Position numbers and translations under genes: made by a program. The notes under the pieces are model-generated. The model did not search any database. It saw nothing but the letters and a program-made list of their open reading frames with translations, and was not told the DNA's origin. Positions 8,813-17,147 of a stretch of 64,000 bases of DNA are shown here, one piece after another (within the stretch, counting starts at the first letter, position 1; each line of letters starts with the position of its first letter). This DNA is from Streptosporangium becharense (GTDB lineage: Bacteria > Actinomycetota > Actinomycetes > Streptosporangiales > Streptosporangiaceae), in contig NZ_JACHMP010000001.1 of the NCBI RefSeq assembly GCF_014204985.1, forward strand, positions 1,116,001 through 1,180,000, given 5' to 3'.

Positions 8813-9538
8813 TCACCTTCCTCCGTCCCGCCGGAGTCCGCCGAGGTACGCCTCGACCACCCGGGGGTCCTCACGCAGTTCGGCGGCGGGGCCGTCGAGG
8901 ACGCACGCGCCGTTCTCGACGACATAACCGCGGTGGGCGATCCGGAGGGCGGCGGTCGCGTTCTGCTCGACGAGCAGCACCGAGGTGCCTTCGGCGTTGA
9001 TACCCGCGATGAGCTCCATGATGGAGGCGACCACCAGCGGCGCCAGGCCCATGGAGGGCTCGTCGAGCAGCAGCAGCCGCGGCCCGGTGACCAGCGCCCG
9101 GCCGATGGCGAGCATCTGCTGCTCACCGCCGGAGAGCGTGCCGCCCTGCTGGCCGCGGCGCTCGGCCAGCCGGGGCAGCAGCTCGTAGACGCGGTCGATG
9201 CGCCTGCGTGTCTCGGCCTGCTCGCGCAGCAGGTAGCCGCCCACCTGGAGGTTCTCGTGCACGGTGAGGGTGCTGAAGATCCTGCGTCCCTCGGGGACGT
9301 GCACCAGCCCGCGCGCGGTGATCCGGTGTGGTTTCTCCCGGGTCACCTCCCGCCCGTCGAAGACGACCCGGCCGCCGCTGGGCCGCACCAGGCCGGAGAC
9401 CGCCGCGAGCGTGGTGGTCTTGCCCGCCCCGTTGTTGCCGAGCAGCGCGACGATCTCCCCCTCGGAGACGGTGAGGGACAGACCGCGCAGGGCGTGCACC
9501 CCGCCGTAGTGGACGTCGAGCCCGTCGATGTCAAGCAT
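8813..9538 (-). CDS. livF: Branched-chain-type amino-acid ABC importer ATPase, LivF family
   Basis: Second ATPase of a Liv/HAAT-type importer. In 241 residues, Walker A GNNGAGKT is near residue 34, the LSGGEQQMLAIGRAL signature near 134, Walker B plus LLLLDEPSMGLAP near 155, and the Q/H loops are present. LivF hallmarks are the short length and the FSTLTVHENL segment. Its ATG overlaps the end of livG by eight bases, so the two are coupled. In this context the importer most likely carries hydroxyproline or a related imino acid. Confidence 0.94.
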   Translation of the reverse strand: MLDIDGLDVHYGGVHALRGLSLTVSEGEIVALLGNNGAGKTTTLAAVSGLVRPSGGRVVFDGREVTREKPHRITARGLVHVPEGRRIFSTLTVHENLQVGGYLLREQAETRRRIDRVYELLPRLAERRGQQGGTLSGGEQQMLAIGRALVTGPRLLLLDEPSMGLAPLVVASIMELIAGINAEGTSVLLVEQNATAALRIAHRGYVVENGACVLDGPAAELREDPRVVEAYLGGLRRDGGR

Positions 9539-10298
9539 TGGCGTCGCTCCCGAGATAGGCCTCGATGACGGCCGGGTCCCGTCTGACGTCCTCGGGGCGG
9601 CCGTCGGCGATCTCCCTGCCGAAGTTGAGCACGACCACCCGCTCGGAGACCTCCATGACCAGGCCCATGTCGTGCTCGATCAGCACGATGGCGATGCCCA
9701 GCGCCTGGATCCGCCGGATCAGGTCGAGCATCTCGGCCTTCTCCCCGTGGTTGAGCCCGGCCGCCGGCTCGTCCAGCAGCAGCAGGTCCGGGCGGCGGGC
9801 CAGGGCCCTGGCGATCTCGGTGCGCCGTTGTTCGCCGTAGGGCAGGTGGCGGGCCGCGCCGTACCGGTCGCCGCGCAGGCCCACGAAGTCCAGCCAGTGG
9901 TGGGCCTGCTCGGTGCACTCGCGCTCGGAGCGCCGGTAGCGGGGGGTGTGCAGCAGGGCGTCGAAGACGCTCTGCCGCAGCCACAGGTGCGATCCGGCCC
10001 GCACGTTGTCCAGGACCGACAGCTCGCCGAACAGCCGCAGGTTCTGGAAGGTCCGCGCGACGCCCCGGGCCGCGACGGCGGAGGGCCGCAGGCCCGTCAG
10101 GTCGCCGCCCCGCAGGGTGATCCGGCCCGAGGCCGGCCGGTAGAAGCCGGTGACGCAGTTGAAGGCCGACGTCTTGCCCGCCCCGTTGGGGCCGATGACG
10201 GAGACGATCTCCGCCTCGTCCACCGAGAACGACAACCCGTCGATGGCCGTCAGACCGCCGAAGGACAGACGCAGATCCGTGACGTCCAGCAGGCTCAC
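9531..10298 (-). CDS. livG: Branched-chain-type amino-acid ABC importer ATPase, LivG family
   Basis: First ATPase of the importer (255 residues from the GTG at 10298). Walker A GPNGAGKT, the LivG-specific helical insert (RAGSHLWLRQSVFDALLHTPRY), the signature LPYGEQRRTEIARAL and Walker B LLLLDEPAAGLNHGE are all visible. The C-terminus GREIADGRPEDVRRDPAVIEAYLG is the LivG type. A GGAGG ribosome site precedes the GTG, which overlaps the TGA of livM (GTGA). Confidence 0.94.
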   Translation of the reverse strand: MSLLDVTDLRLSFGGLTAIDGLSFSVDEAEIVSVIGPNGAGKTSAFNCVTGFYRPASGRITLRGGDLTGLRPSAVAARGVARTFQNLRLFGELSVLDNVRAGSHLWLRQSVFDALLHTPRYRRSERECTEQAHHWLDFVGLRGDRYGAARHLPYGEQRRTEIARALARRPDLLLLDEPAAGLNHGEKAEMLDLIRRIQALGIAIVLIEHDMGLVMEVSERVVVLNFGREIADGRPEDVRRDPAVIEAYLGSDANA

Positions 10299-11257
10299 GG
10301 GACCTCCCTGGAACGGGCCGGCCAGAGCCCCTGCGGACGCAGGAGCATCACGGCGATGAGAAGGACGCCGAACAGCAGGAACCGGTAGTCGGCGAGGTCG
10401 CGCAGGATCTCCGGCAGGATGCTGATCACGACGGCGCCGACGACGACGCCGGAGACCGAGCCCATGCCGCCGAGGACCACGGCCATCAGCACCAGCGCGG
10501 ACGCGAGGAAGGTGAAGCTGCCCGGTGAGACGGCCGACAGCTGGGCGGCGAACAGCACCCCGGCCAGCCCGCCCCAGACCGCCCCGGCGATGTAGGCGGC
10601 GAGCTTGACGCGGTAGGTGTGCACGCCCATCGCCTCGGCGGCGTCCTCGTCCTCGCGGACGAAGCGCCAGGCCCGGCCGAGCCGGGAGCGGCCCAGCCGG
10701 GCCGAACCGAGCACGGCCAGCGACACGACGGCCACGGTGACGTAGTAGAAGGCCGCCGGGTGCTCGACCAGGGGCGGGATGCCGTAGATGCCGGAGGGGC
10801 CGCCGGTGACCTCCAGGTTGTTGGCGGTGATCCGGATGATCTCGCCGAAGCCCAGGGTGACGATGGCGAGGTAGTCGCTGCGCAGCCGCAGGGTGGGAGC
10901 TCCGATCACGATCCCGGCGACGACCGTGACCACGATGACGGCGGGCACGGTGGCGAGCAGGGGCAGCTGGAAGCGGGTGGCCAGCACACCGCTGGTGTAG
11001 GCGCCGACCGCGAAGAAGGCGACGTAGCCCAGGTCCAGCAGGCCGCAGTAGCCGACCACGATGTTCAGCCCGGCGGCGAGCATCACGGCGATGGCGGCGC
11101 TGGTCATGACCGACAGCGCGTACGGCGTGGCGTCGACGAAGGGGGCGAGGATCGCGACCAGCAGGCCGGCCAGCCCGGCCCACCGGTTGCCCATCAGCCG
11201 CGAGGCCAGGCTGGGCGGCCGGTCGGTGCCCAGGCGGCGTACCTTGGCCGTGGTCAT
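10295..11257 (-). CDS. livM: Branched-chain-type amino-acid ABC importer permease, LivM family
   Basis: Membrane permease of 320 residues with about nine to ten helices. LivM signatures are GLNIVVGYCGLLDLGYVAFFAVGAY near the N-terminus and RLRSDYLAIVTLGFGEIIRI in the EAA-like cytoplasmic loop. The start ATG at 11257 overlaps the livH stop (ATGA). A reading 30 codons longer would run back into livH and is not used. It pairs with LivH to form the translocation pore. Confidence 0.94.
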   Translation of the reverse strand: MTTAKVRRLGTDRPPSLASRLMGNRWAGLAGLLVAILAPFVDATPYALSVMTSAAIAVMLAAGLNIVVGYCGLLDLGYVAFFAVGAYTSGVLATRFQLPLLATVPAVIVVTVVAGIVIGAPTLRLRSDYLAIVTLGFGEIIRITANNLEVTGGPSGIYGIPPLVEHPAAFYYVTVAVVSLAVLGSARLGRSRLGRAWRFVREDEDAAEAMGVHTYRVKLAAYIAGAVWGGLAGVLFAAQLSAVSPGSFTFLASALVLMAVVLGGMGSVSGVVVGAVVISILPEILRDLADYRFLLFGVLLIAVMLLRPQGLWPARSREVP

Positions 11258-12147
11258 ACCCGCTCCGTCACGCGCTCGCCGAGCAGGCCCGTGGGCCGCA
11301 CGGTCAGGAAGAGGATCAGCACCCCGAAGGCGAACACGTCGCGCCACTCGCCGCCCAGCCAGAACGTGCCGAACGACTCCAGCAGCCCGAGCAGCAGCCC
11401 GCCGAGCATCGTCCCGGGGATGTTGCCGATGCCGCCGATGACCGCCGCGGTGAACGCCTTGAGACCGATCAGGAAGCCCATCAGGAAGTCGATCTTGCCG
11501 TAGTAGGCGCCGGCCATCACGCCGGCGGCGCCCGCGAGGGCCGAGCCGATGAAGAAGGTGCGTGAGATGACCGCGTCGACGTCGATGCCCATCAGCGCGC
11601 TGGTCCGCGGGTCGAGTGCGATGGCCCGCATCGCCCGCCCCTCACGGGTGCGGGTGACCAGTAGGTTGAGCCCGGCCATGAGCACCACGGCCACCCCCAC
11701 CAGCACGAGCTGCTGGAGGGTGAGCCGGGCGCCCAGGATCTCCAGCGAGGTGCCGCCCAGGCGGACCGGGTAGACCCGGGGGTCGGCGCCGGCCGCGGCG
11801 CGCATGCCGTACTCCAGGGCGAACGAGGTGCCCACCGCGGTGATCAGCAGGGACAGCCGGGGAGCACGGCGCAGCGGCCGGTAGGCGATCCGCTCCAGCG
11901 CCACCCCGGCCAGGCCGGTGACGGCCATGGTCACCAGGAGCACCGCCAGCAGCAGGGGCAGGGCCATGCCTCCCGGCACGCCGCCGACCGCACCGAGGAC
12001 GGCGAAGCCGGTGAACGCGCCGAGCATGTACAGGTCGCCGTGGGCGAAGTTCAGCAGCTTGATGATCCCGTAGACCATGCTGTAGCCGAGGGCGACCAGG
12101 GCGTAGAACGAGCCGACGAACAGCCCGTTCCAGACGAGCTGGGTCAT
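11254..12147 (-). CDS. livH: Branched-chain-type amino-acid ABC importer permease, LivH family
   Basis: Membrane permease of 297 residues with eight or so helices. The LivH opening GLFVGSFYALVALGYSMVYGIIKLLNFAHGD and the EAA-like loop TREGRAMRAIALDPRTSALMGID are diagnostic. The ATG at 12147 has only a weak Shine-Dalgarno (GACGGGGGCC). The open frame continues upstream through a tandem repeat without a stop, so a longer translated leader cannot be excluded, but homologues start here. The 277 bases before it separate livH from the solute-binding gene. Confidence 0.93.
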   Translation of the reverse strand: MTQLVWNGLFVGSFYALVALGYSMVYGIIKLLNFAHGDLYMLGAFTGFAVLGAVGGVPGGMALPLLLAVLLVTMAVTGLAGVALERIAYRPLRRAPRLSLLITAVGTSFALEYGMRAAAGADPRVYPVRLGGTSLEILGARLTLQQLVLVGVAVVLMAGLNLLVTRTREGRAMRAIALDPRTSALMGIDVDAVISRTFFIGSALAGAAGVMAGAYYGKIDFLMGFLIGLKAFTAAVIGGIGNIPGTMLGGLLLGLLESFGTFWLGGEWRDVFAFGVLILFLTVRPTGLLGERVTERV

Positions 12148-12168
12148 CGGGCGGCCCCCGTCCCCCGC

Positions 12169-12330
12169 CGCACGGCCGGGGTGGCCGAGGCGGCCCGCAC
12201 GGCCGGGGTGGCCCAGGTGGCCGAGGCGGCCCGCACGGCCGGGGTGGCCCAGGTGGCCGAGGCGGCCCGCACGGCCGGGGTGGCCCAGGTGGCCGAGGCG
12301 GCCCGCACGGCCGGGGTGGCCCGGGTGGCC
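12169..12330. repeat. 36-bp tandem minisatellite between the solute-binding gene and livH
   Basis: Three full copies (12196-12231, 12232-12267, 12268-12303) of a 36-bp unit that begins CGCACGGCCGGGGTGG. They are flanked by a 27-bp copy lacking nine bases (12169-12195) and a diverged partial copy from 12304. Each unit contains GGCC-rich self-complementary stretches able to form hairpins in the mRNA. The unit length is a multiple of three and the array has no stop in several frames. It is strictly tandem with no spacers, so it is not a CRISPR. Confidence 0.9.
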
Positions 12331-12424
12331 TGCCCGCCCGGTGCTCGTCTCCCCCGCGGGACGGCCGGGACGCCGCGCCGGGCGGCGTCCCCTCCGGCCG
12401 CGCGCGGACCCGTGAGGCGCCCGG

Positions 12425-13603
12425 TCACCGGAGCGCGTCCTGCAGGGCGAACCCGTCACCCTTGACGACGAGGATCTGGAAGCCGCCGTTGGCCAGGGTG
12501 TGCTCGGGGGTGAACTTCAGCGGCCCGGAGAACATCGTGAAGCCGTCGATCGCCTCGAGCGCGGCGACCACCTTGGTGCCGTCGGTGCCGCCCGCCTTGG
12601 TGACCGCCTCGGCGGCCAGCCGCACGGCGTCGTACGCCTGGTTGGAGTAGGGGCCCGGCTCGGCGCCGAACTTCTTCCGGTAGGCGTCGAGCCAGCCCTC
12701 GGCGCCCTGGAGCGTGTCGGGGGTCTGGGTCATCGTGGCGTAGACGCCCTCGGCCGCCTCGGCCCCGGCGATCTCGATCAGCTTGGGGGAGACCGAGCCG
12801 TCGGCGACCATGATCGAGCCCTTGTAGCCGGCCTGGCGGAGCTGGCGGGCGATCAGGCCGCCCTCCTGGAAGTAGCCGGTCCAGTAGACGAAGTCGGGCT
12901 TCTTGGCCAGCACGTTGGTGATGTTGGGGCTGTAGTCGCTCTCCTTCGGGGTGACCGCCTCGGTGATCACCGCCTCGGCGCCGCCCGGGGCGTCGAGCAG
13001 CTCCTCGGTGCGCAGCGCGATGTCCTTGGAGTAGCTGGTGTTGTCGTGCATGAGGGCGACCTTCTCGGCGCCCTGCTTGGCGATCCACTTCTCCGCGGCG
13101 CCGGCCTGCTGGGAGCCGGTGCCGTTGATCAGGAAGACGTGCTTGAGCTTCTGGTCCACCAGTTCCTGGGAGTTGGCGGCCGGAATGATCATAGGGATGT
13201 CCGCCCTGCCGAAGATCGGCAGGGTGGGCAGCGTCGCCCCGGAGCAGTAGCCGCCCACCGAGATGTCGACGCCCTCGGTGACCAGCTTGTTGGCGGCGGA
13301 GGCCGCGGACTGGGCGTCGCAGGCGTCGTCGGCGGTCTTCAGCTCCAGTTTGCGTCCGAGCACGCCGCCCTTGGCGTTGATCTCGTCGATCGCGAGCTGT
13401 GCCGCGTTGCTCATGTAGGGGCCGATGGCGGCCTCGCTGCCCGACTGGGGGATCAGCATGCCCAGGGTGATCGGCTCGTCCTTGCCGGCCTGCGGGGCGC
13501 TCTCGCCTGCGCCGCCTCCGCCGAGCAGTCCCTGACCGCATCCGGTGACCAGGAGACCGAGGAGGGCGAGTGACGTGAAGGACTTAAGGGGGGTGGCACG
13601 CAT
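12425..13603 (-). CDS. Solute-binding lipoprotein of the Liv-type importer (Peripla_BP_6 family)
   Basis: Extracytoplasmic binding lipoprotein of 392 residues. The signal peptide ends in the lipobox LVTG-C22, so Cys22 is lipidated and the protein is anchored on the outer face of the membrane. The mature part is a two-lobed LivK-like fold (PITLGMLIPQSGSEAAIGPYMSN, AIDEINAKGGVLGR, NQAYDAVRLAAEAV). The ATG at 13603 follows GAGGAG. It is the first gene of the importer operon and carries the promoter and operator described at 13627-13663. The LivK fold binds amino acids broadly; hydroxyproline is inferred from neighbours only. Confidence 0.93.
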   Translation of the reverse strand: MRATPLKSFTSLALLGLLVTGCGQGLLGGGGAGESAPQAGKDEPITLGMLIPQSGSEAAIGPYMSNAAQLAIDEINAKGGVLGRKLELKTADDACDAQSAASAANKLVTEGVDISVGGYCSGATLPTLPIFGRADIPMIIPAANSQELVDQKLKHVFLINGTGSQQAGAAEKWIAKQGAEKVALMHDNTSYSKDIALRTEELLDAPGGAEAVITEAVTPKESDYSPNITNVLAKKPDFVYWTGYFQEGGLIARQLRQAGYKGSIMVADGSVSPKLIEIAGAEAAEGVYATMTQTPDTLQGAEGWLDAYRKKFGAEPGPYSNQAYDAVRLAAEAVTKAGGTDGTKVVAALEAIDGFTMFSGPLKFTPEHTLANGGFQILVVKGDGFALQDALR

Positions 13604-13614
13604 GTGCGGCTCCT

Positions 13615-13630
13615 CACATCAGATGATGTG
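13615..13630. promoter_or_regulatory. Perfect inverted repeat in the importer leader
   Basis: CACATCA-ga-TGATGTG, seven-base perfect arms, lies 12-27 bases upstream of the ATG of the binding-protein gene and abuts the 11-bp operator candidate. On the transcript it would form a small hairpin just before the ribosome site; as DNA it could be a second protein-binding site. Confidence 0.4.
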
Positions 13631-13663
13631 TGACATACCACTAGCAATGCATGATCACGTCAA
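13627..13663 (-). promoter_or_regulatory. Importer operon promoter with candidate GntR operator
   Basis: Minus-strand -35 TTGACG (13663-13658), a 17-base spacer and -10 TGGTAT (13640-13635). The near-palindrome TGTGTGACATA at 13627-13637 overlaps the -10. It differs by one base from TATGTGACATA at the other hydroxyproline promoter. The T-G-T-n-A-C-A core suits FadR-type GntR proteins. Confidence 0.55.
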
Positions 13664-13747
13664 GTGCCGAAACAAGACCGTTAGCGTTAAGAACCTCTTT
13701 CTCCACACATGCTGAAATTTCATATTTCCCTAGGAGAAAGGGTCTGA

Positions 13748-15136
13748 CTAGCCCGCCGGGGCGATGGTGACCGTACGCAGGGAGGTGTAGAACTCCTGCG
13801 CCGCCTTGCCTTGCTCCTTGGCCCCGTAGCCGGAGTCCTTCTCCCCGCCGAAGGGCAGGTGGAAGTCCACCCCGCTGGTCGGGGCGTTGACCTTGACCAG
13901 GCCCGTCTCCAGGCGGTCGCTGACGTCCAGGGCCCGGTCGAGGTCCGTGGTGTAGACGGCCGAGGCCAGGCCGTAGCGGACGCCGTTGGCCAGCGCCACC
14001 GCCTCGTCGACCGAACCGGCGTCCTGGATCGCGCAGATCGGGCCGAACACCTCCTCGCAGAGGAGCGGGTGGCCCGCGGGCAGGCCGTCGACGACCGTCG
14101 GCTCGACGTACCAGCCTCCGCCGTCCGCCCCGGGGCCCCGCACGGCCCGGCCGCCGGCCAGGATCCGGCCACCGGCGCGCGCGGCGCTCCCGGCCGCGGC
14201 CACCACCCGGTCGCGGGCCGCCTCGTCGATCAGAGGGCCGACCACGGTGCCCGGGTCCGAGGGGTCGCCGCACGCGAGCTTTCCGACGGCCGCGAGGACG
14301 GCCTCGCGGACCTCGTCACCGTTGCCGACCGCGATGACCCGCTTGGTGGCCGTGCACTTCTGTCCGGCGAAACCCATCGCGGCCGCGGCGATCTGGGCCG
14401 CCGCGGCCTCCAGGTTGGCGTCGGGCAGCACCAGGGCCGCGTTCTGCCCGCCCATCTCGGCCTGCACCGGCACCCCGCGCCGCGCGGCGGCGGAGCGGAC
14501 CGGCGCACCCGCCCGCGCGGACCCGCTGAAGGAGACGACGTCGGCCGTCTCGACCAGTACGGCACCCTCCTCGGCGTCGCCCGGCACGACCTGGAACTCG
14601 TTGAGGTTCAGCAGCTCGGCCAGGCGCAGCGCGCACGCCAGCGCCTGCGGGGCGGGCTTGAGCACGACGGTGTTGCCGAAGGCCAGCGCCGGGGCGGCCT
14701 TCCACAGCGGGATGGCCAGCGGGAAGTTCCACGGCGTGATGAGGCCGGCCACCCCGAGCGGGCGGCGCCGGGTGAACAGCAGCCCGGACCCCGAGGGCTC
14801 GTGCACCGCACCCGCCGGGTCGAAGACCTGCTGGGCGTGGTAACGCAGGATCGACACCGAGCGGGCGACCTCGGCGCGCGCCTCGGTGACAGGTTTGCCG
14901 ACCTCGCGGACGACCAGGGCGGCGAGTTCGTCCGCGGCCCCCTCGACCGCGTCCGCGGCGGCGGCCAGCGCGGCGGCCCGCGCCGCCGCGTTCCGGCCGG
15001 CCCAGTCGTGCTGCACGGCCTGCGCCAGCCGGACGGCGGCGTGGACGCCCGCCTCACCTGCGGCCGGGAAGGAGGCCACCACGTCGGAGGGGGCGTGCGG
15101 GGAACGGCTCTCGATCAGTTTGATCACGGAGTTCAC
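13748..15136 (-). CDS. Aldehyde dehydrogenase, probable alpha-ketoglutarate semialdehyde dehydrogenase
   Basis: NAD(P)-dependent aldehyde dehydrogenase of 462 residues. Catalytic N137 (PWNF), K160, E227 (EMGGQ) and nucleophile C261 (GQKCTATKR) are all in place. In the hydroxyproline pathway this enzyme oxidises 2,5-dioxopentanoate (alpha-ketoglutarate semialdehyde) to alpha-ketoglutarate, feeding the TCA cycle. It is the last gene of the catabolic operon; its ATG overlaps the stop of the epimerase gene by four bases. Substrate is assigned from context, because the family is broad. Confidence 0.9.
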   Translation of the reverse strand: MNSVIKLIESRSPHAPSDVVASFPAAGEAGVHAAVRLAQAVQHDWAGRNAAARAAALAAAADAVEGAADELAALVVREVGKPVTEARAEVARSVSILRYHAQQVFDPAGAVHEPSGSGLLFTRRRPLGVAGLITPWNFPLAIPLWKAAPALAFGNTVVLKPAPQALACALRLAELLNLNEFQVVPGDAEEGAVLVETADVVSFSGSARAGAPVRSAAARRGVPVQAEMGGQNAALVLPDANLEAAAAQIAAAAMGFAGQKCTATKRVIAVGNGDEVREAVLAAVGKLACGDPSDPGTVVGPLIDEAARDRVVAAAGSAARAGGRILAGGRAVRGPGADGGGWYVEPTVVDGLPAGHPLLCEEVFGPICAIQDAGSVDEAVALANGVRYGLASAVYTTDLDRALDVSDRLETGLVKVNAPTSGVDFHLPFGGEKDSGYGAKEQGKAAQEFYTSLRTVTIAPAG

Positions 15137-16134
15137 AGCAGGAAACCTTCGGGGAACGGGTCACGGGGGTCGAGGAAGTACTGCGCGGTACCCGTGACCC
15201 ATGCCCGCCCCGTGATCGTCGGAACCACCGCGGGCAGATTCGCCACCGCCGTCTCCTCGACGAGGCGTCCGACGAACCTCGTGCCGATGAACGACTCGTT
15301 GACGAAGTCGGCGCCGAGGCCGAGCTCTCCCCTGGCGTGCAGCTGCGCCATCCGGGCGCTGGTGCCGGTGCCGCACGGCGAGCGGTCGAACCAGCCGGGA
15401 TGGATCGCCATCGCGTGCCGGGAGTGCCGGGCTCCGGACCCGGGGGCGGTGAACTGCACGTGGTGGCACCCGCGGATGCCCGGGTCCAGCGGGTGCACCG
15501 GCTCGTCCCGTTCGTTGATCGCCCGCATGATCGCCAGGCCGGCGTCGAGGATCTGCTGCTTGTACGCGCGGTCGAAGGGCAGGCCGACCGACTCGACCGG
15601 CAGGATGGCGTAGAAGTTGCCCCCGTAGGCCAGGTCGTAGGAGACCTCCCCGAAGCCGGGCACCTCGATCACGCGGTCCAGGCCCACGCTGAAGGAGGGC
15701 ACGTTGGTGATGGTGACCGCGGTGGCGGAGCCGTCCTCGACCCGGACCTCGGCGACGACCAGGCCCGCCGGGGTGTCCAGCCGGATGGTGGTGTACGGCT
15801 CCGTGACCTCCACCATGCCGGTCTCGACGAGGACGGTGGCGACGCCGATGGTGCCGTGCCCGCACATGGGCAGGCAGCCGGAGACCTCGATGTAGAGCAC
15901 CCCGTAGTCGGCGTCGGGCCGGGTGGGCGGCTGCAGGATGGCCCCGCTCATCGCCGAGTGGCCGCGCGGCTCGTACATCAGGAGGGTGCGGATGTGGTCC
16001 GACTCCGCCAGGAAGCGCTCGCGCCGCTCGGCCATGGTCGAGCCGGGGAGCGTCCCCACTCCCCCGGTGATCACCCTGGTGGGCATGCCCTCGGTGTGGG
16101 AGTCCACCGCGTGGAAGACTCTCTTGGTCCTCAT
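15133..16134 (-). CDS. 4-hydroxyproline 2-epimerase (proline racemase family)
   Basis: Cofactor-independent epimerase converting trans-4-hydroxy-L-proline to cis-4-hydroxy-D-proline, the first step of the pathway. The 333-residue protein has both acid/base cysteines, C91 in MCGHGTIG and C254 in SPCGTGTSARMAQL. This separates true epimerases/racemases from the Cys/Thr dehydratases of the family. The neighbouring deaminase and dehydrogenase genes favour hydroxyproline over proline. It lies 115 bases after the deaminase gene and is coupled to the following aldehyde dehydrogenase gene by an ATGA-type overlap. Confidence 0.93.
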   Translation of the reverse strand: MRTKRVFHAVDSHTEGMPTRVITGGVGTLPGSTMAERRERFLAESDHIRTLLMYEPRGHSAMSGAILQPPTRPDADYGVLYIEVSGCLPMCGHGTIGVATVLVETGMVEVTEPYTTIRLDTPAGLVVAEVRVEDGSATAVTITNVPSFSVGLDRVIEVPGFGEVSYDLAYGGNFYAILPVESVGLPFDRAYKQQILDAGLAIMRAINERDEPVHPLDPGIRGCHHVQFTAPGSGARHSRHAMAIHPGWFDRSPCGTGTSARMAQLHARGELGLGADFVNESFIGTRFVGRLVEETAVANLPAVVPTITGRAWVTGTAQYFLDPRDPFPEGFLL

Positions 16135-16249
16135 TGATCTCCTCCCGGGAGGGGTCGGTGTGCCGGAGCCGGCGGGGTCGTCGGGGGAATCCGCGGAGAC
16201 GGCCGGCCGCGGGGACGCCGCGTCCGGCCGTGGACGGAGACGGACGGGG

Positions 16250-17143
16250 TCAGCTCAGGCCCTCGGCGAGGGCCTTCTCGGTGGCGGCGCGCACGGCGGC
16301 CTCCTGCTCGGGGGCGAGCGCGAACCTGGGCGGACGGCACCGGCCGCCCTTGCGTCCGGCCACGTCCATGGAGAGCTTGATGGCCTGGACGAACACCGGC
16401 TTGGAGTCCCAGCGCAGCAGCGGGTGGAGCGTGCGGTAGAGCGGCAGCGCGGTCGCCAGGTCACCGGCGACCGCCGCCCGGTACAGCGCCACGGTCGAGG
16501 CGGGCAGCGCGTTGGGGAAGCCCGCCACCCAGCCGACCGCGCCGGCGATGCCCAGCTCCAGCAGCACGTCGTCGGCGCCGACCAGCACCTCCAGGCCGGG
16601 GGCGAGCTCGGCGATCTCGTAGATCCGGCGGACGTCGCCGGTGAACTCCTTGACCCCCACGATCAGGCCCTCGGCGTGCAGGGTCGCCAGCAGGCGCGGG
16701 GTGAGGTCCACCCGGGTGTCGAAGGGGTTGTTGTAGGCGACGATCGGCAGACCGGCCCTGGCGACCTCCCGGTAGTGCTCCACCACGGCGTGGTCGTCGG
16801 CACGGTAGGCGTTGGGCGGCAGGAGCATCACGACCCGGCAGCCGGCCTCGCCGGCCTGCTCGGCCCAGCGGCGCGCCTCCAGAGCGCCGTAGGCGGCCAC
16901 GCCCGGCATCACCCGGTCGCCGCCCACGGCCGCGACGGCGGTCTCCAGGACCGAGGCCCGCTCCTGCGGGGTCAGCGTCTGGTACTCGCCCAGCGACCCG
17001 TTGGGGACCACGCCCTCGCACCCGGAGTCGACCAGCCGGCGGCAGTGCTCGGCGTAGCCGTCCAGGTCGACGGAGAGGTCGTCGTGGAAAGGCAGCGCGG
17101 TGGCGACCATCACGCCGTGCCAGGGCTTCGCGCGGGATGTCAT
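16250..17143 (-). CDS. DHDPS-family lyase, probable 1-pyrroline-4-hydroxy-2-carboxylate deaminase
   Basis: A class I aldolase-like (dihydrodipicolinate synthase family) enzyme of 297 residues. The Schiff-base lysine is K165 (GVKEFTGD) and the conserved tyrosine is Y137 (VAYNNP). Next to an epimerase and a D-hydroxyproline dehydrogenase it should deaminate and dehydrate pyrroline-4-hydroxy-2-carboxylate to alpha-ketoglutarate semialdehyde. A short basic stretch (AGRKGGRCRPPR) near the C-terminus is a family feature also seen in related lyases. It lies four bases after the preceding oxidoreductase gene. Family membership is certain; the substrate is from context. Confidence 0.9.
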   Translation of the reverse strand: MTSRAKPWHGVMVATALPFHDDLSVDLDGYAEHCRRLVDSGCEGVVPNGSLGEYQTLTPQERASVLETAVAAVGGDRVMPGVAAYGALEARRWAEQAGEAGCRVVMLLPPNAYRADDHAVVEHYREVARAGLPIVAYNNPFDTRVDLTPRLLATLHAEGLIVGVKEFTGDVRRIYEIAELAPGLEVLVGADDVLLELGIAGAVGWVAGFPNALPASTVALYRAAVAGDLATALPLYRTLHPLLRWDSKPVFVQAIKLSMDVAGRKGGRCRPPRFALAPEQEAAVRAATEKALAEGLS

Positions 17144-17147
17144 CGGT

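Noticed and set aside
12169-12330. CRISPR array
   Set aside because: Units are strictly tandem with no unique spacers and there are no cas genes.
12148-12459. The tandem repeat read as a collagen-like N-terminus of LivH
   Set aside because: The frame is open, but LivH homologues start at the ATG at 12147 and no ribosome site supports an upstream start.
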